Origin: CF-162 sp963667205
Lineage (GTDB): Bacteria > Chloroflexota > Dehalococcoidia > SM23-28-2 > RBG-16-64-32
Direction of reading: 5' to 3'
DNA length: 64,000 nucleotides
Assembly (NCBI GenBank): GCA_963667205.1
Contig: OY762959.1
Location: 1,116,001 to 1,180,000, forward strand
Positions within the stretch are counted from its first letter, which is position 1. Each line of letters opens with the position of its first letter. The translations under genes were made by a program, and so were the position numbers. Below the pieces are notes generated by a model. It saw nothing but the letters and a program-made list of their open reading frames with translations. It made no database searches and was not told the DNA's origin. Below are positions 38,339 to 47,591 of the stretch, piece after piece.

Positions 38339-39277
38339 ATGAGGTTTGCCCCACCCCGGCGCGGGCGACTCGTTTTCGGAGCCGCCGTGTCTATCCTGCT
38401 GCTAGCGATCGCTGCCGTTTTACTCGTGCGGCCGACCGCGCAGGCCAGCGGGCAGCCGGAGTTCTTGCTACCCTGGGCGCACGGCGAAACGTGGCTAACG
38501 GGCTCAGCCGGCTTTCACAACGCAAATAACGCGATCGACTTCTTCCCGCCCGATACGCCGCTGAGCACCGGCATCAGGTGCGAAGGCGACCCGGACTGGG
38601 TGTTCGAGGAGTCGGCTTACTTCGTCCTGTCGTCGGCGGCCGGGACAGTCGTGCAGGCGAGCAACGCTTCGGTGCTGATCGATCACGGCGGCGACTGGCT
38701 ATCGCGCCACTACCACATGACGGGCTTCCTCGTGGAGGTGGACGATTACGTGACAGCGGGCCAGCGCCTCGGCCGTCCATCAACGCTCGGCTTCTGTTCC
38801 AGCGGGCCACACAACCACTTCTGGATCCAGGGGCCAAACGGCGAGACGACTGCAGACGTGACGTTGTCCGACATCCCGGCGACGGAGATCGGCATCAACG
38901 AGTACTACAACGCAACGTTCAACTTCGAGACCGCCGGCGCCGCCTCACCCCCACCGGCGCCAACGGCGACTCCAATCGGGCCTCTGCGCGGCGACGCCAA
39001 CTGTGACCAGGGCGTCAATACCAACGACGCCACGACGGTGCTCTGGATCATCAACGGCGTCACCGATCCGGAGTGCGGCACGGTGACGGCGGACACGGAC
39101 TGCGACGGCCTGATCACGACCGCGGATGCTCTGAACATCCTGCTGCACGTGCCGCACCTCTCGATTCTGCCGGGCCAGGCGTGCCCGACGCCGACGCCGG
39201 AGCCCACGCCGGAACCGACTCCTACGGCCGTGCCAACGCCTGCGCCTACGCCGCTGCAAACGCCCGCGCCGGGCTAA
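38339..39277 (+). CDS. Exported M23/LytM-like peptidase-domain protein with dockerin repeat
   Basis: 312 residues. Signal peptide or anchor at about 10-36. The middle domain resembles LytM/M23 metalloendopeptidases: GFHNANNAIDFFPP (His and Asp), LIDHGGDWLSRHYHM, and GPHNHFWIQGPNG (HxH), the usual metal and catalytic positions. A dockerin-like pair follows: GDANCDQGVNTNDATTVLW and DTDCDGLITTADALNILLH, with well-formed D-x-N/D-x-D calcium loops. The tail is Thr/Pro-rich (TPTPEPTPEPTP). Likely acts on peptidoglycan or another surface polymer outside the cell. It lacks a clear Shine-Dalgarno. Confidence 0.75.
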   Translation: MRFAPPRRGRLVFGAAVSILLLAIAAVLLVRPTAQASGQPEFLLPWAHGETWLTGSAGFHNANNAIDFFPPDTPLSTGIRCEGDPDWVFEESAYFVLSSAAGTVVQASNASVLIDHGGDWLSRHYHMTGFLVEVDDYVTAGQRLGRPSTLGFCSSGPHNHFWIQGPNGETTADVTLSDIPATEIGINEYYNATFNFETAGAASPPPAPTATPIGPLRGDANCDQGVNTNDATTVLWIINGVTDPECGTVTADTDCDGLITTADALNILLHVPHLSILPGQACPTPTPEPTPEPTPTAVPTPAPTPLQTPAPG

Positions 39278-39300
39278 ACAGCGCGCCCATCAGCCACGCC

Positions 39301-40632
39301 TTAGAGTATCGGCAGGTAGCGCTTCAGCTCGTAATCGGTGACGTGGCGGCGGAAGTTCGTCCACTCGATCTTCTTGTTCACGAGCAGGCTCTCGAAGAGG
39401 TGCTCGCCCAGGCACTCACGCATCAGTTCACTGCCCTCCGCGAGGTCCAGCGCCTGCTGCAGGCTGCCGGGCAGGTGATCGATTCCGCGCTCCTTGCGCG
39501 CCTCTTCACTCAGCTCGAAGACGTTCTCTTCCACCGGCTCTGGGCAGGCGTATCCCTCCTCGATGCCCTTCAGCCCCGCCGCCAGCATCGCCGAGAAGAC
39601 AAGATACGGGTTGCACGAGGGATCGGCAGCGCGGTACTCGATCCGGGTCGCGCTCTCCTTGCCGCGCTTGTTCTCCGGCACGCGGATCAGGTCCGAGCGG
39701 TTGCGCCGCGCCCACGACATGTAAACCGGCGCTTCGAAGCCGGGGACGAGACGCTTGTACGAGTTCACCCACTGGTTGGTCACGAGCGTGATCTCCGGCG
39801 CGTGCTTCAGCAGGCCGGCGATGTAGCTCCGCGCCGTAGCCGAGAGCTGGTACGAGTCTTCGGCGTCGAAGAAGGCGTTGCTCTCGCCCGTGAAGAGCGA
39901 CTGGTGGACGTGCATGCCAGAGCCGTTCTCGTCGCTCATCGGCTTCGGCATAAAGGTGGCGTAGACGCCCTCCTTGAACGCGACTTCCTTGACCGCGAGC
40001 CGGTATGTCATCGTGTTGTCGGCCATCGTCAGGGCGTCGGTGTAGCGCAGGCTGATTTCGTGCTGCGACGGTGCGACTTCGTGGTGCGACGTCTCGACGG
40101 GGATTCCCAGCTCCTCCAGCGTAAAGACCGTCTGGCGGCGCAGGTCAGTACCGGCGTCTAGCGGCGTCAGGTCGAAGTAGCCGCCGGCGTCAAGCGGTGT
40201 CGCCGACTCCGCATCCGCGAAGTAGAAGTACTCCAGCTCCGGGCCGACGTAGAATGTGTACCCCAGGTCGGCGGCGCGCTTGACGTTGCGGCGGAGGACG
40301 TTGCGCGGGTCGCCCTCGAACGGCTTGCCGTCCGTCGTCAGCACGTCGCAGAAGAGGCGCGCGACGCGGCGCTCGCTGGGCCGCCAGGGCAGAATCGCGA
40401 ACGTGGAGGGATCCGGCATCGCGATCATGTCGGACTCATCGATGCGCGCGAAGCCCTCGATCGACGAGCCGTCGAAGCCGACGCCTCCCTCCAGCGCCTC
40501 GGCAAGCCCTTCGACGGTGATCGCCATGCTCTTGAGCGAGCCCAGGATGTCGGTGAACCAGAGCCGTATGAACTTGACGTCGTGCTCTCGCGCCGTCTGC
40601 AGTACGTATTCGGTTGATTCGGCGTCGCTCAT
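39301..40632 (-). CDS. glnA: Glutamine synthetase type I, alpha-like
   Basis: 443 residues from ATG 40632, preceded by GGAGGAG; an upstream extension of the frame has no homology. GS motifs: GFDGSSIEGFARIDESDM, VGPELEYFYF, PKPMSDENGSGMHVHQSL, NSYKRLVPGFEAPVY and RIEYRAADPSCNPYL. The segment equivalent to the adenylylation loop reads NVFELSEEA, with Phe where adenylylated enzymes have Tyr, so it is probably not controlled by adenylylation. It lies 109 nt downstream of a second glnA, with a hairpin between them. Confidence 0.92.
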   Translation of the reverse strand: MSDAESTEYVLQTAREHDVKFIRLWFTDILGSLKSMAITVEGLAEALEGGVGFDGSSIEGFARIDESDMIAMPDPSTFAILPWRPSERRVARLFCDVLTTDGKPFEGDPRNVLRRNVKRAADLGYTFYVGPELEYFYFADAESATPLDAGGYFDLTPLDAGTDLRRQTVFTLEELGIPVETSHHEVAPSQHEISLRYTDALTMADNTMTYRLAVKEVAFKEGVYATFMPKPMSDENGSGMHVHQSLFTGESNAFFDAEDSYQLSATARSYIAGLLKHAPEITLVTNQWVNSYKRLVPGFEAPVYMSWARRNRSDLIRVPENKRGKESATRIEYRAADPSCNPYLVFSAMLAAGLKGIEEGYACPEPVEENVFELSEEARKERGIDHLPGSLQQALDLAEGSELMRECLGEHLFESLLVNKKIEWTNFRRHVTDYELKRYLPIL

Positions 40633-40675
40633 CCGTCTCCTCCTCTGCGGCCGGCGGCACCCCCCCAGAATGGCG

Positions 40676-40699
40676 GGAGGGAGCCCTTGGGCCCCCTCC
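40676..40699 (-). terminator. Intercistronic hairpin between the two glnA genes
   Basis: On the minus strand GGAGGGGGCCC pairs with GGGCTCCCTCC (11 bp, one G-T pair, tight AA loop). There is no T-run, so it may attenuate or stabilise rather than fully terminate. Confidence 0.4.
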
Positions 40700-40741
40700 G
40701 CTTGCCTGGTCGGACCGGAGCCCGCCCGTGCCGTCTGCGGT

Positions 40742-42190
<1,449 letters not shown>

Positions 42191-42219
42191 GGTCTCCTCC
42201 TTACGCTGGGCTGCCCCAG

Positions 42220-42225
42220 ATTATA
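42220..42225 (-). promoter_or_regulatory. glnA -10 element
   Basis: Perfect TATAAT on the minus strand, about 30 nt before the TTG start; no good -35 is visible at the normal spacing, consistent with activator dependence. Confidence 0.5.
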
Positions 42226-42258
42226 GGCAGAGCGAGCGCCCAGCCGCGATCTGCGGAC

Positions 42259-42285
42259 GTTAAGCCTGTGTTACGCGTGTGAAGG
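42259..42285 (-). promoter_or_regulatory. GlnR-like operator upstream of glnA
   Basis: On the plus strand GTTAA (42259), GTTAC (42270) and GAAGG (42281) are spaced exactly 11 bp apart, like the GTnAC-n6-GaAAC arrays bound by actinobacterial GlnR. They sit upstream of the glnA -10 element at an activator-like distance. Confidence 0.5.
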
Positions 42286-42345
42286 CCGGACGGGGGGGGG
42301 CACGGGCCAGGCGCCCTTGCCCCCGTCGCCTTAACTAGCGTCTGG

Positions 42346-42687
42346 CTAGATGGCTTCGTCTCCGCGTTCACCGGTGCGGACGCGCACGGCGTCGCTAACC
42401 GGCACGATGAACAGCTTTCCGTCGCCGATGTTCCCGGTCCGCGCGGCGTCGATGATGATCTTGACCACGGCGTCCACATTATCGTCGGCGATGACGACTT
42501 CAACCTTGACCTTCGGCAGCATGTCCACCGTGTAGCTCTCGCCGCCACGGCCCTGGTGGATGATGCCCCGCTGAACGCCGCGCCCGGTCACGTGGACGAT
42601 GTTCATCCCGTGATAGCCGGCCTCGGTCAGTGCGTTCTTGACGTCGTCCATCTTCTCCGGCCGGATGATTGCTTCGATCTTTTGCAT
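42346..42687 (-). CDS. glnB: Nitrogen regulatory protein P-II
   Basis: 113 residues. P-II signature: MQKIEAIIRPEKMDDVKNAL, T-loop with Y52 (ESYTVDM, equivalent to the uridylylated Tyr of enterobacterial P-II), and GDGKLFIVPVSDAVRVRTGERG. It senses 2-oxoglutarate and ATP/ADP and typically binds Amt. It lies 18 nt downstream of amt, so the two form an operon. A GlnK-type name would be equally suitable from the context. Confidence 0.93.
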   Translation of the reverse strand: MQKIEAIIRPEKMDDVKNALTEAGYHGMNIVHVTGRGVQRGIIHQGRGGESYTVDMLPKVKVEVVIADDNVDAVVKIIIDAARTGNIGDGKLFIVPVSDAVRVRTGERGDEAI

Positions 42688-42705
42688 CTCTGACAGCTCC
42701 TTCTG

Positions 42706-44052
42706 CTAGGCCCCGCTGCCCGACGGCTGCGCGGGCGGCGGTGACGAGGGTGGCGGTGGTGGTGGCGACGACGGCGCTGCGTATACCGGCGCGCCAGCGT
42801 CCTCCAGGACGTAGCCACGCTCGCCGTGCTGTGTGACGTCGAGGCCCCGCTGCTCATCATCCTCCGATACACGGAGGCCGAGCGACACGTCGAGTGCCTT
42901 GAGGATGACTATGGTTACGATGAAAGAGTACACCGCGACGACGGCGATCGCGGCGATCTGGTCCGCCATCAGGCCGGTCTCGCCACGGAAAAGGCCGTCT
43001 GCGCCGCCGACTCTGGCGCTGGCGAAGAGGCCGGTCGCGATACCGCCCCAGATGCCGCCCACGCCGTGCACCGCGACGACATCGAGGGAGTCGTCGAGGC
43101 CTACCCGGAAGCGCAGCCGGACCGCCCCGTAACAGAGGACACCGGCGATCGCGCCGAGGATAATCGACTCGGCCGGCTCAACGAAGCCGGAGGCCGGCGT
43201 GATCGCGACAAGCCCGGCGACGGCGCCGGCGGCGGCGCCAACGACGCTCGCCTTGCCGGTCATCGCCCAACTGGCGAAGAGCCAGGCAAGGGCGGCGGCG
43301 GAAGCTGCCGTGCCGGTGACGAGGAAGGCGTTGGCGGCCTGGAAGTTGGCGGCACCGGCGCTGCCGGCGTTGAAGCCAAACCAGCCGAACCAGAGGATCG
43401 CCGCACCCAACACGATGTACGTCACGTTGTGCGGCTCCATCGGCTCTACGCCGTAGCCCTTGCGCTTGCCAAACATGATCGCCGCCGCCAGCGCCGCAGC
43501 ACCGGCGTTCACGTGAATCGCCGTCCCGCCCGCGAAGTCGAGCGCGTTGACGTCGCCGAACACGCCGAGGACGTCGATCGCGCTGAAGGCGGAGAGGAAG
43601 CCGTCGCCGAAGATCCAGTGCGCCACGGGAGCGTAAACCAGGATCGACCAGGCGGCCATGAAGACGAGGAACGTGCTGAACTTGGCACGCTCCGCGAAGG
43701 CGCCGGTGATCAGCGCCGGCGTGATGATGGCGAACATCAACTGGAAGACGACGAACGCCTCGTGAGGAATCGCCAGGCCGGGATGCGGCTCCATCACTAC
43801 GCCCTTGAGTCCGATGTAGTCGAAGTTGCCGATGATGCCGCTTTCGGTAGGACCGAAAGCGAGCGTGTAGCCGATGAGCACCCAGAGCACGCCCACGATC
43901 CCCATTACGACGAAGGACTGCATGATCGTACCCAGGACGTTCTTGTTGCGGACGAAGCCTCCGTAGAAGAAGGCCAGCCCTGGTGTCATGAACATCACCA
44001 GTGCGGACGCCGCGAGCACCCAAGCAGTGTCGCCGGCATTGATTTCTGGCAT
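42706..44052 (-). CDS. amt: Ammonium transporter
   Basis: 448 residues from ATG 44052 (MPEINAGDTAWVLAASALVMFMTPGLAFFYGG), with GGAGG upstream. It has about eleven membrane helices. The twin-His pore is present: GTAIHVNAGAAAL and VVAVHGVGGIWGG. The C-terminus (LRVSEDDEQRGLDVTQHGERGY) is the P-II-binding tail, followed by an unusual Pro/Ser-rich extension of about 25 residues. It is co-transcribed with glnB. Confidence 0.93.
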   Translation of the reverse strand: MPEINAGDTAWVLAASALVMFMTPGLAFFYGGFVRNKNVLGTIMQSFVVMGIVGVLWVLIGYTLAFGPTESGIIGNFDYIGLKGVVMEPHPGLAIPHEAFVVFQLMFAIITPALITGAFAERAKFSTFLVFMAAWSILVYAPVAHWIFGDGFLSAFSAIDVLGVFGDVNALDFAGGTAIHVNAGAAALAAAIMFGKRKGYGVEPMEPHNVTYIVLGAAILWFGWFGFNAGSAGAANFQAANAFLVTGTAASAAALAWLFASWAMTGKASVVGAAAGAVAGLVAITPASGFVEPAESIILGAIAGVLCYGAVRLRFRVGLDDSLDVVAVHGVGGIWGGIATGLFASARVGGADGLFRGETGLMADQIAAIAVVAVYSFIVTIVILKALDVSLGLRVSEDDEQRGLDVTQHGERGYVLEDAGAPVYAAPSSPPPPPPSSPPPAQPSGSGA

Positions 44053-44115
44053 GGTAATTCGCCTCCCTAACTGCAATACTTGCCGCCCAAAGTAGCACCG
44101 CCCGCCTGGCGCCGG

Positions 44116-44153
44116 GTTACGGCCGTGTTACGCGCCCGTGAACGCGATGTTAC
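44116..44153. promoter_or_regulatory. GlnR-like operator between amt and the acyltransferase gene
   Basis: Four half-sites at exact 11-bp intervals: GTTAC (44116), GTTAC (44127), GTGAA (44138) and GTTAC (44149). The organisation matches GlnR a/b-site arrays. The site lies in the divergent region upstream of amt-glnB; a similar three-site array precedes glnA. Confidence 0.6.
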
Positions 44154-44194
44154 GGACGCCCACGATCGCCCGCCCAACGTAGAATGGGCGCGTC

Positions 44195-44988
44195 ATGACA
44201 GCCTCCCGCCATGTCAGCCGCGAAAAGGTCGCGTTGGCCCGCTGGAAGCCATCGCCACGCTGGTACCACCCGTCGATCGGCCGCGTCGTGATTGCGACGT
44301 CCCGTCTCATCATGACGCGCCTGATCCACCTGACGATCGAGGGCCGGGAGCGATTCGACGCGGCGCAGGAGCGTGGCCCGCGCGGACTCCTGACGTACAG
44401 CAACCACGTATCGCTCTTCGACGACCCGCTGCTCGTCGCCAACGTCGTCTCCGGGCCGTATTCGCGCGTGCGCTGGGTGGGCGCCGACGCCATCAACTTC
44501 TTCGGCAGCCGCTTCAAGGCTGGCTCTTCACCGCCGGCCGCTCCGTGCCGATAATGCGCGGCGCCAGCCTCGATCAGCCCGGCGTCAGGTTCCTGCGCGA
44601 CCGCCTTCGTGAGGGCGACTGGGTTCACCTTCTGCCCGAAGGCGGCCGCACCCGCGACCCGGAAGGCCGCATGCTGGAATCGTTCAAGGCGGGGATCGGG
44701 ATGCTGATCGCCGACGCGAAACCGCTGGCTCTGCCCTTCTACCACTACGAGATGCAGTTCGTACTGCCGGTGGGAGCAGTCCGGCCGCGGGCGCGCAATG
44801 ACGTGCGCATGGTCTTCGGCGACCTGATCGACTGCGACGACGCCTGGCTCAGCGAGGTGGCGAAGCGACGCGACGCGGCCGGCGACGGTCCCGGCCTTTG
44901 GCGCGCCATCGCAGCGGAAACGCACGAGTCCGTGGCGCGGATCGAACGCCGTGTGCACCCGGCGTTCGCCGCCGGGGAGACCGCGTGA
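44195..44988 (+). CDS. PlsC-like 1-acyl-glycerol-phosphate acyltransferase, interrupted by a one-base deletion
   Basis: The first frame from ATG 44195 carries the HX4D motif in YSNHVSLFDDP and reads to AGADAINFFGSRFK-type sequence, then stops at 44554. The second frame takes over at TGG 44521 (WLFTAGRSVPIMRG), with the PEG motif in HLLPEGGRTRDPEGR, and ends at 44988. Only two bases (44519-44520) separate the AAG and TGG codons, so one base is missing. It resembles tafazzin/PlsC enzymes that acylate lysophospholipids at the membrane. Pseudogene or sequencing indel. Confidence 0.7.
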
Positions 44989-45781
44989 GCGCGTACGAGG
45001 TCGCGCTGGCCGGCCTGGGCGTCGTGATGGGCTACATGGTGATGCTCTGGGCCGTCAGCCTCTTCCTGCGCAACGCCAGCACGTCGACGTCTTCTGGGGA
45101 CCGGGCTTCATCACTGCCGCCGGCGCTTACTTCGCGTTCTCAGACGTTGGCTTCGAGGGGCGTCAGCTCCTCGTGCTGGCGCTGGTCGTCGTCTGGGCCG
45201 TCAGGCTCGGAGGTCACATCCTCGTCCGCAACGCAGGCGAGGGCGAAGACCGGCGCTACCGTAAGTGGCGGGAGACCTGGTCGGGGCCGTTCTGGCTGCG
45301 CAGCCTGCTCCAGGTGTTCCTGCTGCAGGGCGCGATCCTCTGGGTCGTCTCGGCACCGCTGCTGGCCTCGATGCACAACGCGGAGCCGGACTCGCTCGTC
45401 GCCAGCGACTTCATCGGCCTCGCGATCTGGTGCGTCGGCCTCTTCTTCGAAGCCGTTGGCGACTGGCAGCTCGCGCGTTTCAAGTCCGATCCGGCGAACG
45501 ACGGCAAGGTGATGGACCGCGGCCTCTGGCGCTACGCGCGCCACCCCAACTACTTCGGCGACGCGGCGCTCTGGTGGGGTTTCTTCGTGATCGCCGCCGG
45601 CACGACGGACGGCTGGATCACCGTCTTCAGCCCCGTAATCATGACGTTCCTGCTGCTGCGCGTCTCCGGCGTCGCGTTGCTGGAGCGCGGGATGAAGCGG
45701 CGGCGGCCGGACTACCAGGCCTACATCGAACGCACGAGCGCCTTCATCCCACTGCCGCCGAAGCCGCAGAGCGACGACTAG
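44985..45781 (+). CDS. DUF1295-family membrane protein (steroid-reductase/isoprenylcysteine-methyltransferase-like), one-base deletion near N-terminus
   Basis: It starts at GTG 44985, overlapping the acyltransferase stop by 4 nt: SAYEVALAGLGVVMGYMVMLWAVSLFLRNAS. After AGC 45078-45080 only two bases precede the next homologous codon GTC 45083, where VDVFWGPGFITAAGAYFAF begins and continues to 45781. DUF1295 hallmarks are DVFWGPGF, the LWRYARHPNYFGDAALWWGFF motif (shared with ICMT-like enzymes) and RRPDYQAYIERTSAFIP. About six membrane helices. Function unknown in bacteria. The second consecutive gene with a single missing base. Confidence 0.7.
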
Positions 45782-46440
45782 GCCGGGCCGCGGAAGCGGT
45801 AGCCGACGTTGCGCACGGTCTCGATGAACGTCGTGTGGCGGTCTTCGATCTTCGAGCGCAGCCGCCGGATGTGCACGTCGACGGTTCTGGCGCCGCCGTA
45901 GAAGTCGTAACCCCAGACGTTGTTCAGAAGCGCCTCGCGGCCAAACACGCGGTCGCGGTTGACGACGAGGAAGCGCAGCAGCTCGTACTCCTTGAACGTC
46001 AGCTCCACGGGCCGACCGGCGATGTGCACCGTGTAGTTCGACAGGTCCATCACCAGCTCGCCGCACTTGAGAACGTCGCCGGAGTCGTGGCGCTGCAGCC
46101 GCCAGAGCACGCGTCGGACGCGCGCTGTCAGCTCGTCCGCCGTCGCCCCATCCAGCAGGAACTCGTCGGCGTCCCGGAGCGGCTCGAACGCTGCGACGTG
46201 CTCCGGCGCGGCGATCAGCACGAGGCCGACGCTGTCCTCTGCCTGCGCCATCTCGATCAGCTCCCGCGCGTACGAGTCCTCGTTAAGCGAGGGCAGGTGG
46301 AGCACGACGGCAGCGACGTCTAGCGGCAGCGGGTCGCTCTCACCCGGCAGGCGCCGCGCCACCGACAGCGCCTGGCCCTCGAGGGCGGACGCGTAGCCGG
46401 CAAGAGCGGTCTCGTCGCCGAAGAGCAGTACGTTTGGCAT
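45778..46440 (-). CDS. OmpR-family orphan regulator, GlnR-like
   Basis: 220 residues. The N-terminal receiver-like domain (about 1-115) lacks the phosphoacceptor Asp: the strand-3 segment is DVAAVVLHLPSLN, with His at that place, and no conserved Lys near ADEFLLDGATADEL. The C-terminal winged helix (about 120-220) is canonical: LTFKEYELLRFLVVNRDRVFGREALLNNVWGYDF and RTVDVHIRRLRSKIED. GlnR of actinobacteria has the same non-phosphorylated layout. Proximity to amt/glnB/glnA and the 11-bp-phased boxes makes it the best candidate regulator; assignment is inference. Confidence 0.75.
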   Translation of the reverse strand: MPNVLLFGDETALAGYASALEGQALSVARRLPGESDPLPLDVAAVVLHLPSLNEDSYARELIEMAQAEDSVGLVLIAAPEHVAAFEPLRDADEFLLDGATADELTARVRRVLWRLQRHDSGDVLKCGELVMDLSNYTVHIAGRPVELTFKEYELLRFLVVNRDRVFGREALLNNVWGYDFYGGARTVDVHIRRLRSKIEDRHTTFIETVRNVGYRFRGPA

Positions 46441-46544
46441 GGGAACGCCGTAAATGTTAGCGGGGAGAGCGAGACAGGGGCAAGCTTCGGGGGCCGCACG
46501 ACGTGCCTTCGGAGCGTGATCGCGGCCTTCTCCGCAATCTGCAT

Positions 46545-46550
46545 TACAAT
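46545..46550 (+). promoter_or_regulatory. lipA -10 element, leaderless arrangement
   Basis: TACAAT, followed 6 nt later by GTG 46557. There is no Shine-Dalgarno before this GTG and no convincing -35. Confidence 0.4.
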
Positions 46551-46556
46551 GGCGAC

Positions 46557-47516
46557 GTGGACAGCACGCGCAGCGATTCTGCAGTGGACTGGCTGGCGGA
46601 AGGACGAAAGCCGCCGTGGCTCAAAGTCCGCTTTCCGGGCGGCGAAGAGTACGTTCGGCTGAAGAAGCTCATGCGGCGCGGTGGTCTGCACACCGTCTGC
46701 GAAGAGGCCCGCTGCCCCAACATCGGCGAGTGCTGGGGCGCCGGCACCGCCACCTTCATGATCCTGGGCGACACCTGCACGCGCGCCTGCGGCTTCTGCG
46801 CCGTCAAGACCGGCCGGCCGGGAGCGCTCGACAACCTGGAGCCGGTGCGCGTCGCCAATGCCGTGCGAGAGATGGACATCTCCCACGCCGTCGTCACCTC
46901 CGTCAACCGCGACGACCAGCCTGACGGCGGCGCCGGCATCTTCGCGCAGACGATCCGCTGGATCAGGCGCCTCTCGCCGGAGACGACCGTCGAGGTGCTG
47001 ATTCCGGACTTCCTGGGCGACGAAGCTGCTCTCGCCACCGTCTGCTCAGCGCAGCCGGAGATCCTCAACCACAACACCGAAAGCGTGCCCCGCCTCTACC
47101 GGCGCGTGCGGCCGAAAGCACGCTACGAGCGCTCGCTTGCCGTGCTGCGGCGGGCGAAGGAGCTAGACCCAGAAACGATCACGAAGTCCGGCGTGATGGT
47201 CGGGCTCGGTGAGACTCGGGACGAACTCTTGCGGGTGTTCGCCGACCTCGCCGGTTGCGGAGTCAGCGTCCTCACCGTCGGCCAGTACCTGCGGCCAAGC
47301 GCCAGGCACCTGCCGATCGACCGCTATTACGAGCCGTGGGAGTTCGATGACCTGCGCGAGGAGGCGCTGGCGCTGGGGTTCCGGCACGTGGAGTCCGGGC
47401 CGCTGGTGCGCTCCTCGTACCGTGCGGAGCGCCAGGTGGAAGGCGTCCGGCCCAGAGGCCCGTCGGGCGGGCGCGGTCAGACTAACGCCTCAGTCAACTT
47501 GCCCCGCGCCGAGTAG
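46557..47516 (+). CDS. lipA: Lipoyl synthase
   Basis: 319 residues from GTG 46557; the frame is open to an ATG at 46503, but that would lie upstream of the -10 box. Auxiliary cluster Cys at 48, 53, 59 (CEEARCPNIGEC) and radical-SAM Cys at 74, 78, 81 (CTRACGFC), then SVNRDDQPDGGA, PDFLGDEAAL, HNTESVPRLYRRVRP and C-terminal VRSSYRAE with the conserved Ser ligand. It inserts sulfur into octanoyl-GcvH and other carriers. LipB is not in the window. Divergent from the GlnR-like regulator. Confidence 0.93.
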   Translation: MDSTRSDSAVDWLAEGRKPPWLKVRFPGGEEYVRLKKLMRRGGLHTVCEEARCPNIGECWGAGTATFMILGDTCTRACGFCAVKTGRPGALDNLEPVRVANAVREMDISHAVVTSVNRDDQPDGGAGIFAQTIRWIRRLSPETTVEVLIPDFLGDEAALATVCSAQPEILNHNTESVPRLYRRVRPKARYERSLAVLRRAKELDPETITKSGVMVGLGETRDELLRVFADLAGCGVSVLTVGQYLRPSARHLPIDRYYEPWEFDDLREEALALGFRHVESGPLVRSSYRAERQVEGVRPRGPSGGRGQTNASVNLPRAE

Positions 47517-47591
47517 CGCCACCTCTGTGCTACGATTGCGTCGCCGCGCCCCTTTTCACGAATCACGGAGCGCTCGATTGTGCGCGTCTGA

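Noticed and set aside
39180..39277. TPTPEPTP-coding repeats as a CRISPR-like array
   Set aside because: Short imperfect codon repeats of a Pro/Thr linker; no spacer structure. No CRISPR array or cas genes were seen in the window.
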